In this document: positions 27,185-34,978 of the stretch, piece by piece
Position numbering within the stretch: the first letter of the stretch is position 1
Layout: each line of letters begins with the position of its first letter
Source: Pedobacter sp. ISL-64
Lineage (GTDB): Bacteria > Bacteroidota > Bacteroidia > Sphingobacteriales > Sphingobacteriaceae
Assembly: GCF_018613605.1 (NCBI RefSeq)
Contig: NZ_JAGGPU010000006.1
Coordinates: 478,411-542,410, forward strand
Direction: 5' to 3'
Length of the DNA stretch: 64,000 nucleotides
Position numbers and translations under genes: made by a program
The notes under the pieces: model-generated
What the model saw: only the letters and a program-made list of their open reading frames with translations
Told to the model about the DNA's origin: nothing
The model's database searches: none

Positions 27185-29392
27185 ATGCTCTTAAATATTA
27201 AACAAAGGTTTGTTGTCGTAGCAATTTATAGTTCATTGATCTTACTCATTGGATACTACTTTTCAGGGAGTTGGCGATTCGTTGTTGACACTAGCGATAA
27301 TTTAAACACTTTATTAATAGCAACTGGTCTCGCCTTAGTTTTAAGTACGTATGTCACAGAGCCATATTTCTCTAAGCCGGTTGACGTTATCACGAGGTGG
27401 GTTGCAATCTTTTTATTTGTCCTTGGACTTAATAGTAAACAATGTTTGTCATTGCACAGCTATTGGCTATATGCTAGTTTGTTATTTACACTTACAGCGC
27501 TGTTGATGATTCTACTTCATGGTTATGGAAAGTTTGAAAAGCAACAAAGGGCGATCGTAAGTCTGATTTGTGCTGTGTCTCGGCCAGATGTAGTATTCAC
27601 TATTCTTTACTTTGATATTGTGATTTCGTTATTTAGGTTCAACCTCATTGAGTACCCTATATTAATCGGTTTTGGCTTTTTGCTTACTATCAATAAGCCA
27701 ATTGTTTGGGCAGTCAAGTATATTACAAATCTGATCTCCACGGTAACTGCTAAAGGAAAGAAGATTTACTATGTTGGTAAAGTCATTGGACATGAAAGCA
27801 CGGATTTATATAAGGTTGAAGTAGAAGTCGACAATGAGCATCGACAATTAAACCTCAAAGGCAGGCTTGTATATTTGGAAAATGTTAAGAATGGAACTGT
27901 TGGAGTAATCATGAATGAGCGAATACTCTTGGGAAAGAAGTGGTTAGATGTTCTCTCTCTCAGAGATTCTCAAAACAATCTTGTCTCCTTTAACATCTCT
28001 TCTCTTATGCCTCTTAGTGGTGAGAGGTCAATATATTCTAAGTCAAATGCGGTTTATCTTTTTAACCTTGATTCAATAGATATCTCATTAAAAGAAATCA
28101 TTGAGAATAACTTAACTTTTTCAAACTTTAATTCGTTAGTAGGTACCGTTTGGGAAGGTTCAACTATTAATAAGATAAGATTTAACAAACTATTTACAGA
28201 TGAACTTCAAGTAACAAGAGGAATTGGTGAGGGATCGATAATTGAAACTCGAATCGCAAATGAATCGGTTCTATACCAAATAATTGATGCTAGAACAAAT
28301 GAAGAATCACTAGAGTTCAAGGATACTCATGGCTTTATAATAGGTACTGCACAGAAGCTAGGGCAATACAACAGAGAAATTAATGAACTTAATACTGTTA
28401 AGTGGCTACCCGAAATATATACACCTACATTCCTTCTAAATCCTCTAGATGTTGCATACGATAGCAACTCTTTTATAGGAAAACTGCCAAACACGGATTA
28501 TGGAATTCCGATTAAGTCTCCACATGAACTTGTAACACACAATACAGCAATACTCGGTATTTTGGGGATTGGTAAGTCATGTTTAACATTCGAAATACTT
28601 CAAAAACTAATGGCAACTACAGAGGTTAAAATCTTCTGCATTGATTTAACTAATCAATACGCAAAGTCATTGCCAAAATATATTAATGCAGCTTTGATCC
28701 AAAACGAGATACCTACTGCCGCTTTGGCAGCGTTGAGAGCTGGAAACAACACGGGCAATACTTCAAACCCTCAAACTTGGGGAAATGAGGCTTTATACAA
28801 ACAAACCCTTATAACTGAAATTGATTCCTTCATCGCATCTGATAAAAGAGTTCTGATTTTAAATCCTGATATGCATAACGTCTCAAAAGCTGCAAGTGCA
28901 TTTAACATTACAGGCAAAGTTGATCTGACACCTGCTGAAAAAACGAGATTGATATCTGAAAGATTAATTGTAAATGCAAGTATTTTAGGAGAAACTACTG
29001 ATGCCAGATATATGATAGTGCTCGAAGAGGCACATTCATTAGTCCCAGAATGGAATTCAATATCCAATGAGGGAGATAAAAATGCGACAAACGGCACCGC
29101 AAAAGTTATTCTTCAAGGTCGCAAGTACGGATTAGGCACATTAGTAATTACTCAAAGAACTGCAAATATTAGCAAAAGCATTCTTAATCAATGCAATACA
29201 ATATTTGCGATGAGAATCTTTGACGATACAGGAAAGCAGTTCCTAGAGAACTACATTGGTTCGGACTATTCTAATTTACTTCCTACTCTAGAAGAAAGAC
29301 ACTGTATAGCAATTGGTAAATCCATGAAACTCAAACAGCCCGTTATCTTAGAGCTAAACGATATGAATGATATTATTTTACCTGTGGTATAA
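27185..29392 (+). CDS. Membrane-anchored HerA/FtsK-like ATPase (DUF87-type)
   Basis: A 735-residue protein from ATG 27185. The N-terminal 180 residues contain several hydrophobic helices (about 9-26, 41-57, 71-86, 91-113, 134-170). A beta-rich linker resembling a HAS-barrel region (about 190-420) leads to the ATPase core: P-loop GILGIGKS (458-465), Walker B YMIVLEEAHSL (609-619) and a sensor/arginine region GRKYGLGTLVITQRTANISKSIL (645-667). HerA-like motors form hexamers that translocate DNA, often with a nuclease. The predicted membrane anchor is unusual for HerA and recalls FtsK-like pumps. The next gene begins 11 bases downstream and is the likely partner. A role in defence or element transfer is inferred. 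Confidence 0.8.
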   Translation: MLLNIKQRFVVVAIYSSLILLIGYYFSGSWRFVVDTSDNLNTLLIATGLALVLSTYVTEPYFSKPVDVITRWVAIFLFVLGLNSKQCLSLHSYWLYASLLFTLTALLMILLHGYGKFEKQQRAIVSLICAVSRPDVVFTILYFDIVISLFRFNLIEYPILIGFGFLLTINKPIVWAVKYITNLISTVTAKGKKIYYVGKVIGHESTDLYKVEVEVDNEHRQLNLKGRLVYLENVKNGTVGVIMNERILLGKKWLDVLSLRDSQNNLVSFNISSLMPLSGERSIYSKSNAVYLFNLDSIDISLKEIIENNLTFSNFNSLVGTVWEGSTINKIRFNKLFTDELQVTRGIGEGSIIETRIANESVLYQIIDARTNEESLEFKDTHGFIIGTAQKLGQYNREINELNTVKWLPEIYTPTFLLNPLDVAYDSNSFIGKLPNTDYGIPIKSPHELVTHNTAILGILGIGKSCLTFEILQKLMATTEVKIFCIDLTNQYAKSLPKYINAALIQNEIPTAALAALRAGNNTGNTSNPQTWGNEALYKQTLITEIDSFIASDKRVLILNPDMHNVSKAASAFNITGKVDLTPAEKTRLISERLIVNASILGETTDARYMIVLEEAHSLVPEWNSISNEGDKNATNGTAKVILQGRKYGLGTLVITQRTANISKSILNQCNTIFAMRIFDDTGKQFLENYIGSDYSNLLPTLEERHCIAIGKSMKLKQPVILELNDMNDIILPVV

Positions 29393-29403
29393 CCATCTCT
29401 AAG

Positions 29404-30015
29404 ATGGACATTAGTTCTGTAAATGAACACTACTATACCATCATAAAAATGAATAAGAAGGTAGCAAAATCTGTGAAAGACACAATCAGTAACGTATTGG
29501 GAATTAGTAAGGCTGATTTTGGATTTGATGGATTTTTCCATAGCGAGGAAGTTGAGCATACGGTTACAATGCAAAATATTGAGCATATGATAGGGAAACA
29601 TTCAGACTGGACTGCTTATAATTGCTACGAATACTTCTTCATGCCAATCATAAGTAAAAACCCTACTAAGCATCAGGCCATTAGATCAATATATGCCGCA
29701 CTTGCAAACACTTGCACAGATAAGGTAATGGAGCGAAACTACTACGAGAAAAGCTTTAAGCATATGATTCTATCCAAGTTAGATAACCTGCATATAGAGG
29801 GGGTTGACCAATTTTATGCTGTTGTGTTAACAAGAGACACATGTTGCAACCAGTGCGGTCATTACAACAAGAATGACATTTATTCTATTGAAAGTGTTTT
29901 AAATGACTTGCCGTCTTTAGTAAGAAACTGTGAGCATGAGTTATCATGTCATGCTGCTATTTCTGTAATGACTAGCAATAGATATAGTGCGCTAATGAAA
30001 AAACAAAATAGGTAA
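29404..30015 (+). CDS. Hypothetical Cys-containing protein in operon with the HerA-like ATPase
   Basis: A 203-residue protein I do not recognise. It is predicted soluble and mainly helical (SVNEHYYTIIKMNKKVAKSVKD at the start). A Cys/His-rich C-terminal third (DTCCNQCGHYNK, then NCEHELSCHAA) could bind zinc. The ATG follows the HerA-like stop by 11 bases, so the two are almost surely co-translated. HerA-type ATPases in defence loci are commonly paired with a nuclease or other effector; no nuclease motif such as a PD-(D/E)xK is evident here. Confidence 0.65.
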   Translation: MDISSVNEHYYTIIKMNKKVAKSVKDTISNVLGISKADFGFDGFFHSEEVEHTVTMQNIEHMIGKHSDWTAYNCYEYFFMPIISKNPTKHQAIRSIYAALANTCTDKVMERNYYEKSFKHMILSKLDNLHIEGVDQFYAVVLTRDTCCNQCGHYNKNDIYSIESVLNDLPSLVRNCEHELSCHAAISVMTSNRYSALMKKQNR

Positions 30016-30127
30016 CAGGCAGCTTGGTTTGCTATTCTTTGAGATATCGGTCAGCGACTATATGTTGATAAGTTTATTGCATTGTAACATTAATAATACG
30101 TTATATTAGGGTTTTATAAAATCAGTT

Positions 30128-30598
30128 ATGAAGTTACAGAAATCACTAACCCTTGATGAAGCAGTCAAAGAAAGTATAATTGATGATAGCAGCATTGGTC
30201 AATTAATTTACTTTTTAAATGAGTCTCTCTATGAAACTCCTTATAGAACATCTGATCGCATATCTAATGCAGATATGGAGAAGCTCAATAAGTACTTGGC
30301 TGACAATTATCGCAGGCAAATAATGAACGAAATAAAAGGCTTCAAGTTTGATGATTTAACTGGAACCTATAGAATACGCGTTAGCTTGGGTACTTTGAGA
30401 ATTGCATCTTTTGATAAAGATAGGAAAGAAATAAAGGCTAGTATTCTACTACATTCAGAGGAGCTAAAACTAATTAGAATTTATGATTCTTATCTTATTG
30501 CGCAGCAAGAGGCTGTATTTGGGTCAGCGTGCATTACATTCAAGCTAAATGATACCTTGACGATCGGAGAAATGGATATTAATAACAATGCATTGTAA
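30128..30598 (+). CDS. Hypothetical protein (156 aa) in the accessory island
   Basis: Not recognised. A helical N-terminus (LTLDEAVKESIIDDSSIGQLIYFLNESLY) is followed by a strand-rich half (TYRIRVSLGTLRIASFDKDRKEIKASILLHSEELKLI). There is no signal peptide or membrane helix. The leader holds GCATTGTAA (30079-30087) and TTATATTAGG (30101-30110), which are nearly repeated in front of the next gene. Codon use and AT content match the island, and a 112-base gap separates it from the previous gene, so it may have its own promoter. Confidence 0.55.
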   Translation: MKLQKSLTLDEAVKESIIDDSSIGQLIYFLNESLYETPYRTSDRISNADMEKLNKYLADNYRRQIMNEIKGFKFDDLTGTYRIRVSLGTLRIASFDKDRKEIKASILLHSEELKLIRIYDSYLIAQQEAVFGSACITFKLNDTLTIGEMDINNNAL

Positions 30599-30631
30599 AT
30601 AAGTTTATATTGGGATTGTTAAAAATATAAG

Positions 30632-31117
30632 ATGGGACAAGCAGAAGTTGCAATTACCGAAGATGATGCAATGCGTGACAAGGAGAGGCGCATTGAAATG
30701 CTTGAGAAGCATATTGAAAAGGCAGAGAAAGGAGCTGAGTATTCCATAGTAAGATTTGACCTGCTTGTAATTTCATTATCTACAGGAGCGTTGCTCCTTT
30801 CAATCAACTATGCTAAAGATTTAACAGGGTATTCGCATGTGGGGTATTTGAAATTCTCTTGGCTAATGCTAGGAATTTGCATTATTGGCAATCTCACATC
30901 ACAGGTGACAGGTTATTACACTAACCTAAAAGATATTTCAGTTACTAAAAACATGGTTCGGCAAAAGCGAGGTAAAGCCTTTAAAGGTAACCAAGAACGC
31001 TTGAAGAGAATGTGCAAATTATATAGTAAAACTACTTTGATACTTAACTTGGTCAGTTTAATGACATTTGCGATAGGATTAATTGCACTGGGAATCTACT
31101 TTAAAACTAATACTTAA
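30632..31117 (+). CDS. Small membrane protein with N-terminal coiled coil
   Basis: A 161-residue protein. Residues 10-38 form a charged coiled-coil-like helix (KERRIEMLEKHIEKAEKGAE). Three hydrophobic segments follow: about 42-60 (FDLLVISLSTGALLLSI), 75-95 (FSWLMLGICIIGNLTSQVTGY) and 135-157 (TLILNLVSLMTFAIGLIALGIYF). Small proteins of this layout are common in accessory and defence loci, where some act as pore-forming effectors, but I cannot assign a family. A 60-residue charged gene begins 4 bases after its stop, so the pair looks co-translated. Confidence 0.6.
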   Translation: MGQAEVAITEDDAMRDKERRIEMLEKHIEKAEKGAEYSIVRFDLLVISLSTGALLLSINYAKDLTGYSHVGYLKFSWLMLGICIIGNLTSQVTGYYTNLKDISVTKNMVRQKRGKAFKGNQERLKRMCKLYSKTTLILNLVSLMTFAIGLIALGIYFKTNT

Positions 31118-31121
31118 AATC

Positions 31122-31304
31122 ATGAACGAAAACGAAGAAGCAAAGAGAAGACATGAAGAATCGAAACAGCGGGAAGAACAAGCAAAGCTGCATAGAGAAG
31201 CGGAATTAAGAAAAGCCCTTGAGGATAAACAGCGCAGAGAAGGACAAGCTGGTGAAATAAGAAAAGGGCATCCAGGGAGTGAGCGACCTGATGAAGACGA
31301 TTAG
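31122..31304 (+). CDS. Small highly charged protein (60 aa)
   Basis: Starts at ATG 31122, directly after the stop of the membrane protein gene. The longer reading frame back to 31083 would overlap that gene and is less likely. The product is almost entirely charged helix (EEAKRRHEESKQREEQAKLHR...) with an acidic end (PDEDD) and no hydrophobic core. It may be a single coiled coil that pairs with the neighbouring membrane protein. No family is recognised. Codon pattern is even and the operon position is good, so I think it is expressed. Confidence 0.45.
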   Translation: MNENEEAKRRHEESKQREEQAKLHREAELRKALEDKQRREGQAGEIRKGHPGSERPDEDD

Positions 31305-31657
31305 TATATCGTATCTATCATTGGCAATTAGGGAGAATTGAGTTACTAGAAGAGTTCAAAGTAATTCTACTCAATACCAGTAACCGAGTGTTAGGAATTG
31401 TTGATATTTCAGTTGGTGAAGTGCAGGGAACGCTAGCAGATCCGAAGATCATATTTTCAGTCGCCTTGAAGACCAATAGCAGTAAATTAATATTGGCGCA
31501 TAACCATCCGAGTGGTAATTTAAATCCTAGTGATGCTGATAAAAGGCTAACAAAGAAGCTAATCGATGGTGGTAAATTATTGGATATTGAAGTCTGTGAT
31601 CATTTGATTATACATGAGAATAGTTATTTTAGTATGGCTGATGAGGTAATGTTTTAA
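31304..31657 (+). pseudogene. 5'-truncated RadC/JAB-domain gene
   Basis: The frame read from about 31304 gives IYHWQLGRIELLEEF followed by VILLNTSNRVLGIVDIS, the JPC metal-binding motif HNHPSGNLNPSDAD and a normal C-terminus (DHLIIHENSYFSMADEVMF). This is the family of about 150-residue RadC-like JAB proteins found on Bacteroidota mobile elements. The N-terminal 40 or so residues are missing: upstream the frame meets a TGA and runs into the preceding small gene without an ATG. A GTG at 31388 could start a shorter product, but it would lack the first strand. Most simply it is a remnant cut by recombination at the island edge. Confidence 0.7.
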
Positions 31658-31757
31658 ACAATAACTACATTTAGACAATTAACAAGATTATATAACTGCG
31701 CCAATCCTGCTAGATAATACTCAAATTCATTATAGAAAGAAGTCAAACGGAAAACAA

Positions 31758-31788
31758 AAAAGGTCTTTAGCATAACTAAAGACCTTTT
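31758..31788 (-). terminator. Terminator downstream of tRNA-Arg (also works on plus strand)
   Basis: A perfect 13-base stem, AAAAGGTCTTTAG (31758-31770) with CTAAAGACCTTTT (31776-31788), and loop CATAA. T runs flank it on both strands, so it can end transcripts from both sides. Confidence 0.85.
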
Positions 31789-31793
31789 CTTTG

Positions 31794-31867
31794 TACCCCG
31801 GAAGGGACTCGAACCCCTGACCCTCGGTTTAGAAAACCGACGCTCTATCCAGCTGAGCTACCGAGGC
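31794..31867 (-). tRNA. tRNA-Arg (UCU)
   Basis: A 74-base cloverleaf on the minus strand. The acceptor strand GCCTCGG pairs with CCGGGGT (two wobbles). D-stem GCTC/GAGC, anticodon stem TCGGT/ACCGA with loop TTTCTAA (anticodon TCT), and T-stem AGGGG/CCCTT with TTCGAGT loop are all present. CCA is not encoded. The accessory island lies on the 3' side of the tRNA, the usual place for integration. Confidence 0.95.
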
Positions 31868-32092
31868 TCATTTTTTAATGAGCTGCAAATATAGAAGTTC
31901 TATTTAATATGTAAAAATATATTTTAAACTATTTAGAAGGTACTTTTTCTATTTAGAATAAGTATTTAAGAACGAAGCAATTAAAATTAAATTTGGGCGG
32001 AATAAATTTGACTTTGCCTCAAAAAAAACGTTGTTTTTCACCCCATTCTATACCAAAAGTACAGAGCGAGCACTCAAAAAACATGATCAAAT

Positions 32093-32329
32093 CTAAATTA
32101 CGCGTCTTCTCCGTTCCAGATCATCATCGGCATTCCGAATTTTGTCGTGACTGGCGGTTGCACTCTTTAATTCTTCATGGTGATAATTTCTTTCAGGATT
32201 TTCCGGCAATCCACTGTCGTGATTTAGCGGCACCTTCCGTAAATGCTCAGGCTTTTTAACCTCTGGTAAATCATCGTGTACAACAGAAGGCGTTAAGATC
32301 TTCTTCTTGGGGTTATTGCTGTTTTCCAT
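32093..32329 (-). CDS. Small hydrophilic hypothetical protein (78 aa)
   Basis: I choose the ATG at 32327-32329 (MENSNNPKKKILTPSVVHDD) over the in-frame one eight codons upstream, as the extra residues look unrelated. The product is polar, rich in Lys, His, Glu and Pro, and probably disordered, ending in a basic run (DLERRRRVI). There is no signal peptide or known motif. Small proteins of this kind are common and poorly characterised in Sphingobacteriaceae. It is a stand-alone gene. Confidence 0.5.
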   Translation of the reverse strand: MENSNNPKKKILTPSVVHDDLPEVKKPEHLRKVPLNHDSGLPENPERNYHHEELKSATASHDKIRNADDDLERRRRVI

Positions 32330-32472
32330 AATTTTAAGAGACTCAAATTTCAAGCCACAAGCAAAGGTGAGTTAAAATTTCGGGAATTGCTGTGTATTTA
32401 TGGATAATAAGGATCAGCACTAAGGGTTTGTCGGTTGGCGAAAGGCGGATACAAGCCCGGCTATTACAAAAA

Positions 32473-32508
32473 ATGCGCACAAATAAAACAGTGTTTATTT
32501 GTGCGCAT
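32473..32508. repeat. Perfect 15-base inverted repeat
   Basis: ATGCGCACAAATAAA (32473-32487) and its exact reverse complement (32494-32508) enclose the loop ACAGTG. It has no T tract directly after it, so it is not a standard terminator. Confidence 0.7.
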
Positions 32509-32564
32509 ATGTGGTTAAAAAGATCCTTCGACAAGCTATCATTGACAGACTCCAATAGAGTGGT

Positions 32565-32633
32565 CGTCTTTCCCGCGCAGGCGGGAATCTTAAAGCGCTT
32601 GCATTACGATTCCCAATCAAGTTGGGAATGACG
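32565..32633. repeat. Double-hairpin CGTC...TGACG palindromic element, copy 1
   Basis: Layout: CGTC, hairpin 1 (TTCCCGC/GCGGGAA, 32570-32587), ATCTT, spacer, hairpin 2 (ATTCCCAA/TTGGGAAT, 32609-32629), TGACG. The same layout with different stems occurs at 38214-38289 and 45870-45932. Confidence 0.6.
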
Positions 32634-32857
32634 AACCGCTAAAACCTGTCGTCCAACTCCTTTGTTTTTGGCTAAAAACTGATCTCTACCATTGACAGGT
32701 CTCTTAAGAAGGGTCGTCGGCTGAAAAAGCCTTCCCACAATGACGATTCCTCGCAGCCTATCACCGTAAAAAAAATCCGCTGTCATTCATATTGATTTTT
32801 ATACAATAAATTATCCATCAGGATGACAAATACAGCGAATTTTCTTCGCTTCCTTGG

Positions 32858-34021
32858 CTAATAATTTCCCGTAACGCCTATTTCCAACCCTCTTAATTCA
32901 GCAAGACCTCTTAATCTGCCAATTGCAGAATAACCCGGATTAGTTACTTTAGCCAAATCATCCAACATTTGGTGGCCATGATCTGGGCGAAAAGGAATTG
33001 ATTTATCGCGTAAAGCATTTTCTTCTGATAAGGCTTTCATAATTTCGTACATATTCACATCACCACCTAAATGGTCTGCTTCGTAAAAACTTCCGTCCTC
33101 ATCTTTTTTAACGTTACGCAAATGCGCAAAATAAACACGGTCTTTAACTGCATTGAAGATCTCTAAAGCATTATTTCCCATTCCTGCACCTAAAGAGCCT
33201 GTACAGAAACATACACCGTTAAAAGCCTGGTCTACTTCTTTAATAATATAATTAAAATCTTCGAGCGTACTCGCAATTCTTGGCAAACCTAAAATAGCAT
33301 AGGGAGGATCGTCGGGATGGATGGTCATTCTAATACCTTCTTCTGTACAAACCTCAGCAATAGATAACAAGAAAAACTTTAAATTTTCTTTTAAGCCCTG
33401 TCTTCCAATGGCTTTATATTCATTAATGCTATTACGCAAAGTCTCCAGCTCGATTTCTTTTTCGGTCGGGATGCCCATTAATACATTGATGCGAAGGTCA
33501 ACTAAATCCTGTGGTGTTAAAGTAGTATGTTTAGCTGCAGCCCTATCTAAAATAGATTGCGAATAATCTGCTTCTGCACCCTCTCTCTTCAAAATATAGA
33601 GATCAAAAATCGCCAGATCGATCCAGTTAAAATAAAGTGCTTTCGATCCATCGGTCATTTCCAGATCCAATTGTGTACGTGTCCAATCTAAAACTGGCAT
33701 AAAGTTGTAGCACACAGTCTTAATTCCGCAGGCCGATAGGTTACGCAAAGAGGTTTTATAGTTTTCGATATACTGCCCTGCATCTGCCCTACGCGTTTTA
33801 ATCGCTTCGTGTACGGGAACACTTTCTACTACCGACCAGGTTAAACCTGCTGCCTCGATAATGGCTTTTCTTTCCTGAATGTCATGTAATGGCCAAACTT
33901 CACCATGTGGAATATGATGCAGTGCGGTTACAATACCCGTAGCACCTGCTTGTTTAACATCTTGTAGGCTAACTGGATCGTTCGGACCATACCAACGCCA
34001 GGTTTGTTCTAATTTTTTCAT
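32858..34021 (-). CDS. uxuA: Mannonate dehydratase
   Basis: A 387-residue protein matching UxuA in length and order. It begins LEQTWRWYGPNDPVSLQDVKQAGATGIVTALHHIPHG, the typical N-terminus, and carries the metal-site blocks TIHPDDPP, VCFCTGSLGAG, YFAHLRNV and FRPDHGHQML, whose Cys, His and Asp residues hold the divalent metal. The enzyme dehydrates D-mannonate to 2-keto-3-deoxygluconate in hexuronate catabolism in the cytoplasm. It is the last gene of a three-gene operon after the oxidoreductase (43-base gap) and the beta-glucuronidase. Uronate isomerase (UxaC) and KDG kinase are not in the window and must lie elsewhere. Confidence 0.95.
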   Translation of the reverse strand: MKKLEQTWRWYGPNDPVSLQDVKQAGATGIVTALHHIPHGEVWPLHDIQERKAIIEAAGLTWSVVESVPVHEAIKTRRADAGQYIENYKTSLRNLSACGIKTVCYNFMPVLDWTRTQLDLEMTDGSKALYFNWIDLAIFDLYILKREGAEADYSQSILDRAAAKHTTLTPQDLVDLRINVLMGIPTEKEIELETLRNSINEYKAIGRQGLKENLKFFLLSIAEVCTEEGIRMTIHPDDPPYAILGLPRIASTLEDFNYIIKEVDQAFNGVCFCTGSLGAGMGNNALEIFNAVKDRVYFAHLRNVKKDEDGSFYEADHLGGDVNMYEIMKALSEENALRDKSIPFRPDHGHQMLDDLAKVTNPGYSAIGRLRGLAELRGLEIGVTGNY

Positions 34022-34064
34022 ATTATGATTACACAGATTTATGTGATTGAAGGATTACTGTTAA

Positions 34065-34889
34065 CTAAACGCCAGAAAATGCTGTAAATCCCCCATCCAC
34101 TGTAACATTCTGTCCATTTACAAATTTAGAGGCATCACTTAGCAAATATACTAAAGCGCCAATCAATTCTTCTGGCGCTCCAAACCGTTTAAAGGGTGTT
34201 TTAGAAATGATGGCCTGCCCTCTTGCGGTTAAAGAACCATCTTCATTGGTTAATAATGCCCTGTTTTGGTTAGTAATAAAAAAGCCGGGTACAATGGCAT
34301 TTATCCTGATTTTATCCTGATAACGATTGGCTAATTCAACAGCCATCCATTTGGTATAACAATCTATAGATGTTTTGGCCAATGAGTAGCCCAATACGCG
34401 TGTAATGGCTTGGTTAGCAGAAACTGATGAAATATTCACAATACTACCCCCATTTTTCGCGATTTCTTTACCGAAAATCTGTGTAGGCAAAATAGTTCCA
34501 AATAAATTGAGGTCAAATGCTTGTTTTAGGGCTGGAATATTAAGATCAAAAATATCACTTCCGGGCTGAATAACAGCTTCCGCCACATTTCCACCTGCTG
34601 CATTAATCAGAGCATCTATGCGGCCAAATTCTTTGATAATGATTTCATTCGCATTAAGCAGATTCTGCTCATCCAATACATCGGCAATAATATAAATAGC
34701 TTTTCCTCCTGCGTTTGTTACATCAGCAACCCTTTGCTTTGCAGCGTCTTCATTTCTTCCTATAACAACGATTACAGCACCAGCTGCACATAATCCATTT
34801 ACAAAAGCCTCGCCCAAAACACCTGTAGCACCTGTAACTACTACAACCTTGTTTTTCAGCGAAAACAGGCTTTCTACTTCTTTTACCAT
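34065..34889 (-). CDS. SDR-family D-mannonate oxidoreductase (fructuronate reductase)
   Basis: A 274-residue short-chain dehydrogenase. The NAD(P)-binding Rossmann motif is VTGATGVLGEAF, the NAG-type motif INAAGGN follows, and the catalytic set is Ser in IVNISSVS and the YxxxK in GYSLAKTSID. The C-terminal GALVYLLSDASKFVNGQNVTVDGGF is standard for the family. Its place between beta-glucuronidase and mannonate dehydratase indicates reduction of D-fructuronate to D-mannonate. This SDR type replaces the unrelated long-chain UxuB of enterobacteria in many Bacteroidota. The reaction is inferred from context. Confidence 0.85.
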   Translation of the reverse strand: MVKEVESLFSLKNKVVVVTGATGVLGEAFVNGLCAAGAVIVVIGRNEDAAKQRVADVTNAGGKAIYIIADVLDEQNLLNANEIIIKEFGRIDALINAAGGNVAEAVIQPGSDIFDLNIPALKQAFDLNLFGTILPTQIFGKEIAKNGGSIVNISSVSANQAITRVLGYSLAKTSIDCYTKWMAVELANRYQDKIRINAIVPGFFITNQNRALLTNEDGSLTARGQAIISKTPFKRFGAPEELIGALVYLLSDASKFVNGQNVTVDGGFTAFSGV

Positions 34890-34978
34890 TTGTTTAGTTC
34901 TTTTTTAAGTTTATTTAACAGCGTCATCGAAAGCATTATTTTAGAAGCAAAACTAGTTTTCTGTAAGCTGTTCATATT

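Larger units (their letters stand above)
32330..32857. other. Repeat-rich intergenic region
   Basis: 528 bases with no supported gene. It holds a perfect 15-base hairpin (32473-32508), a double-hairpin element (32565-32633) and two blocks shared with the MITE-like element at 20 kb (32713-32745 and 32785-32831). ORFs drawn across it on both strands are built from these repeats. Confidence 0.7.

Noticed and set aside
32392..32631. Plus- and minus-strand ORFs in the 32.3-32.8 kb gap
   Set aside because: They run through palindromic elements and hairpins and have no protein-like sequence.
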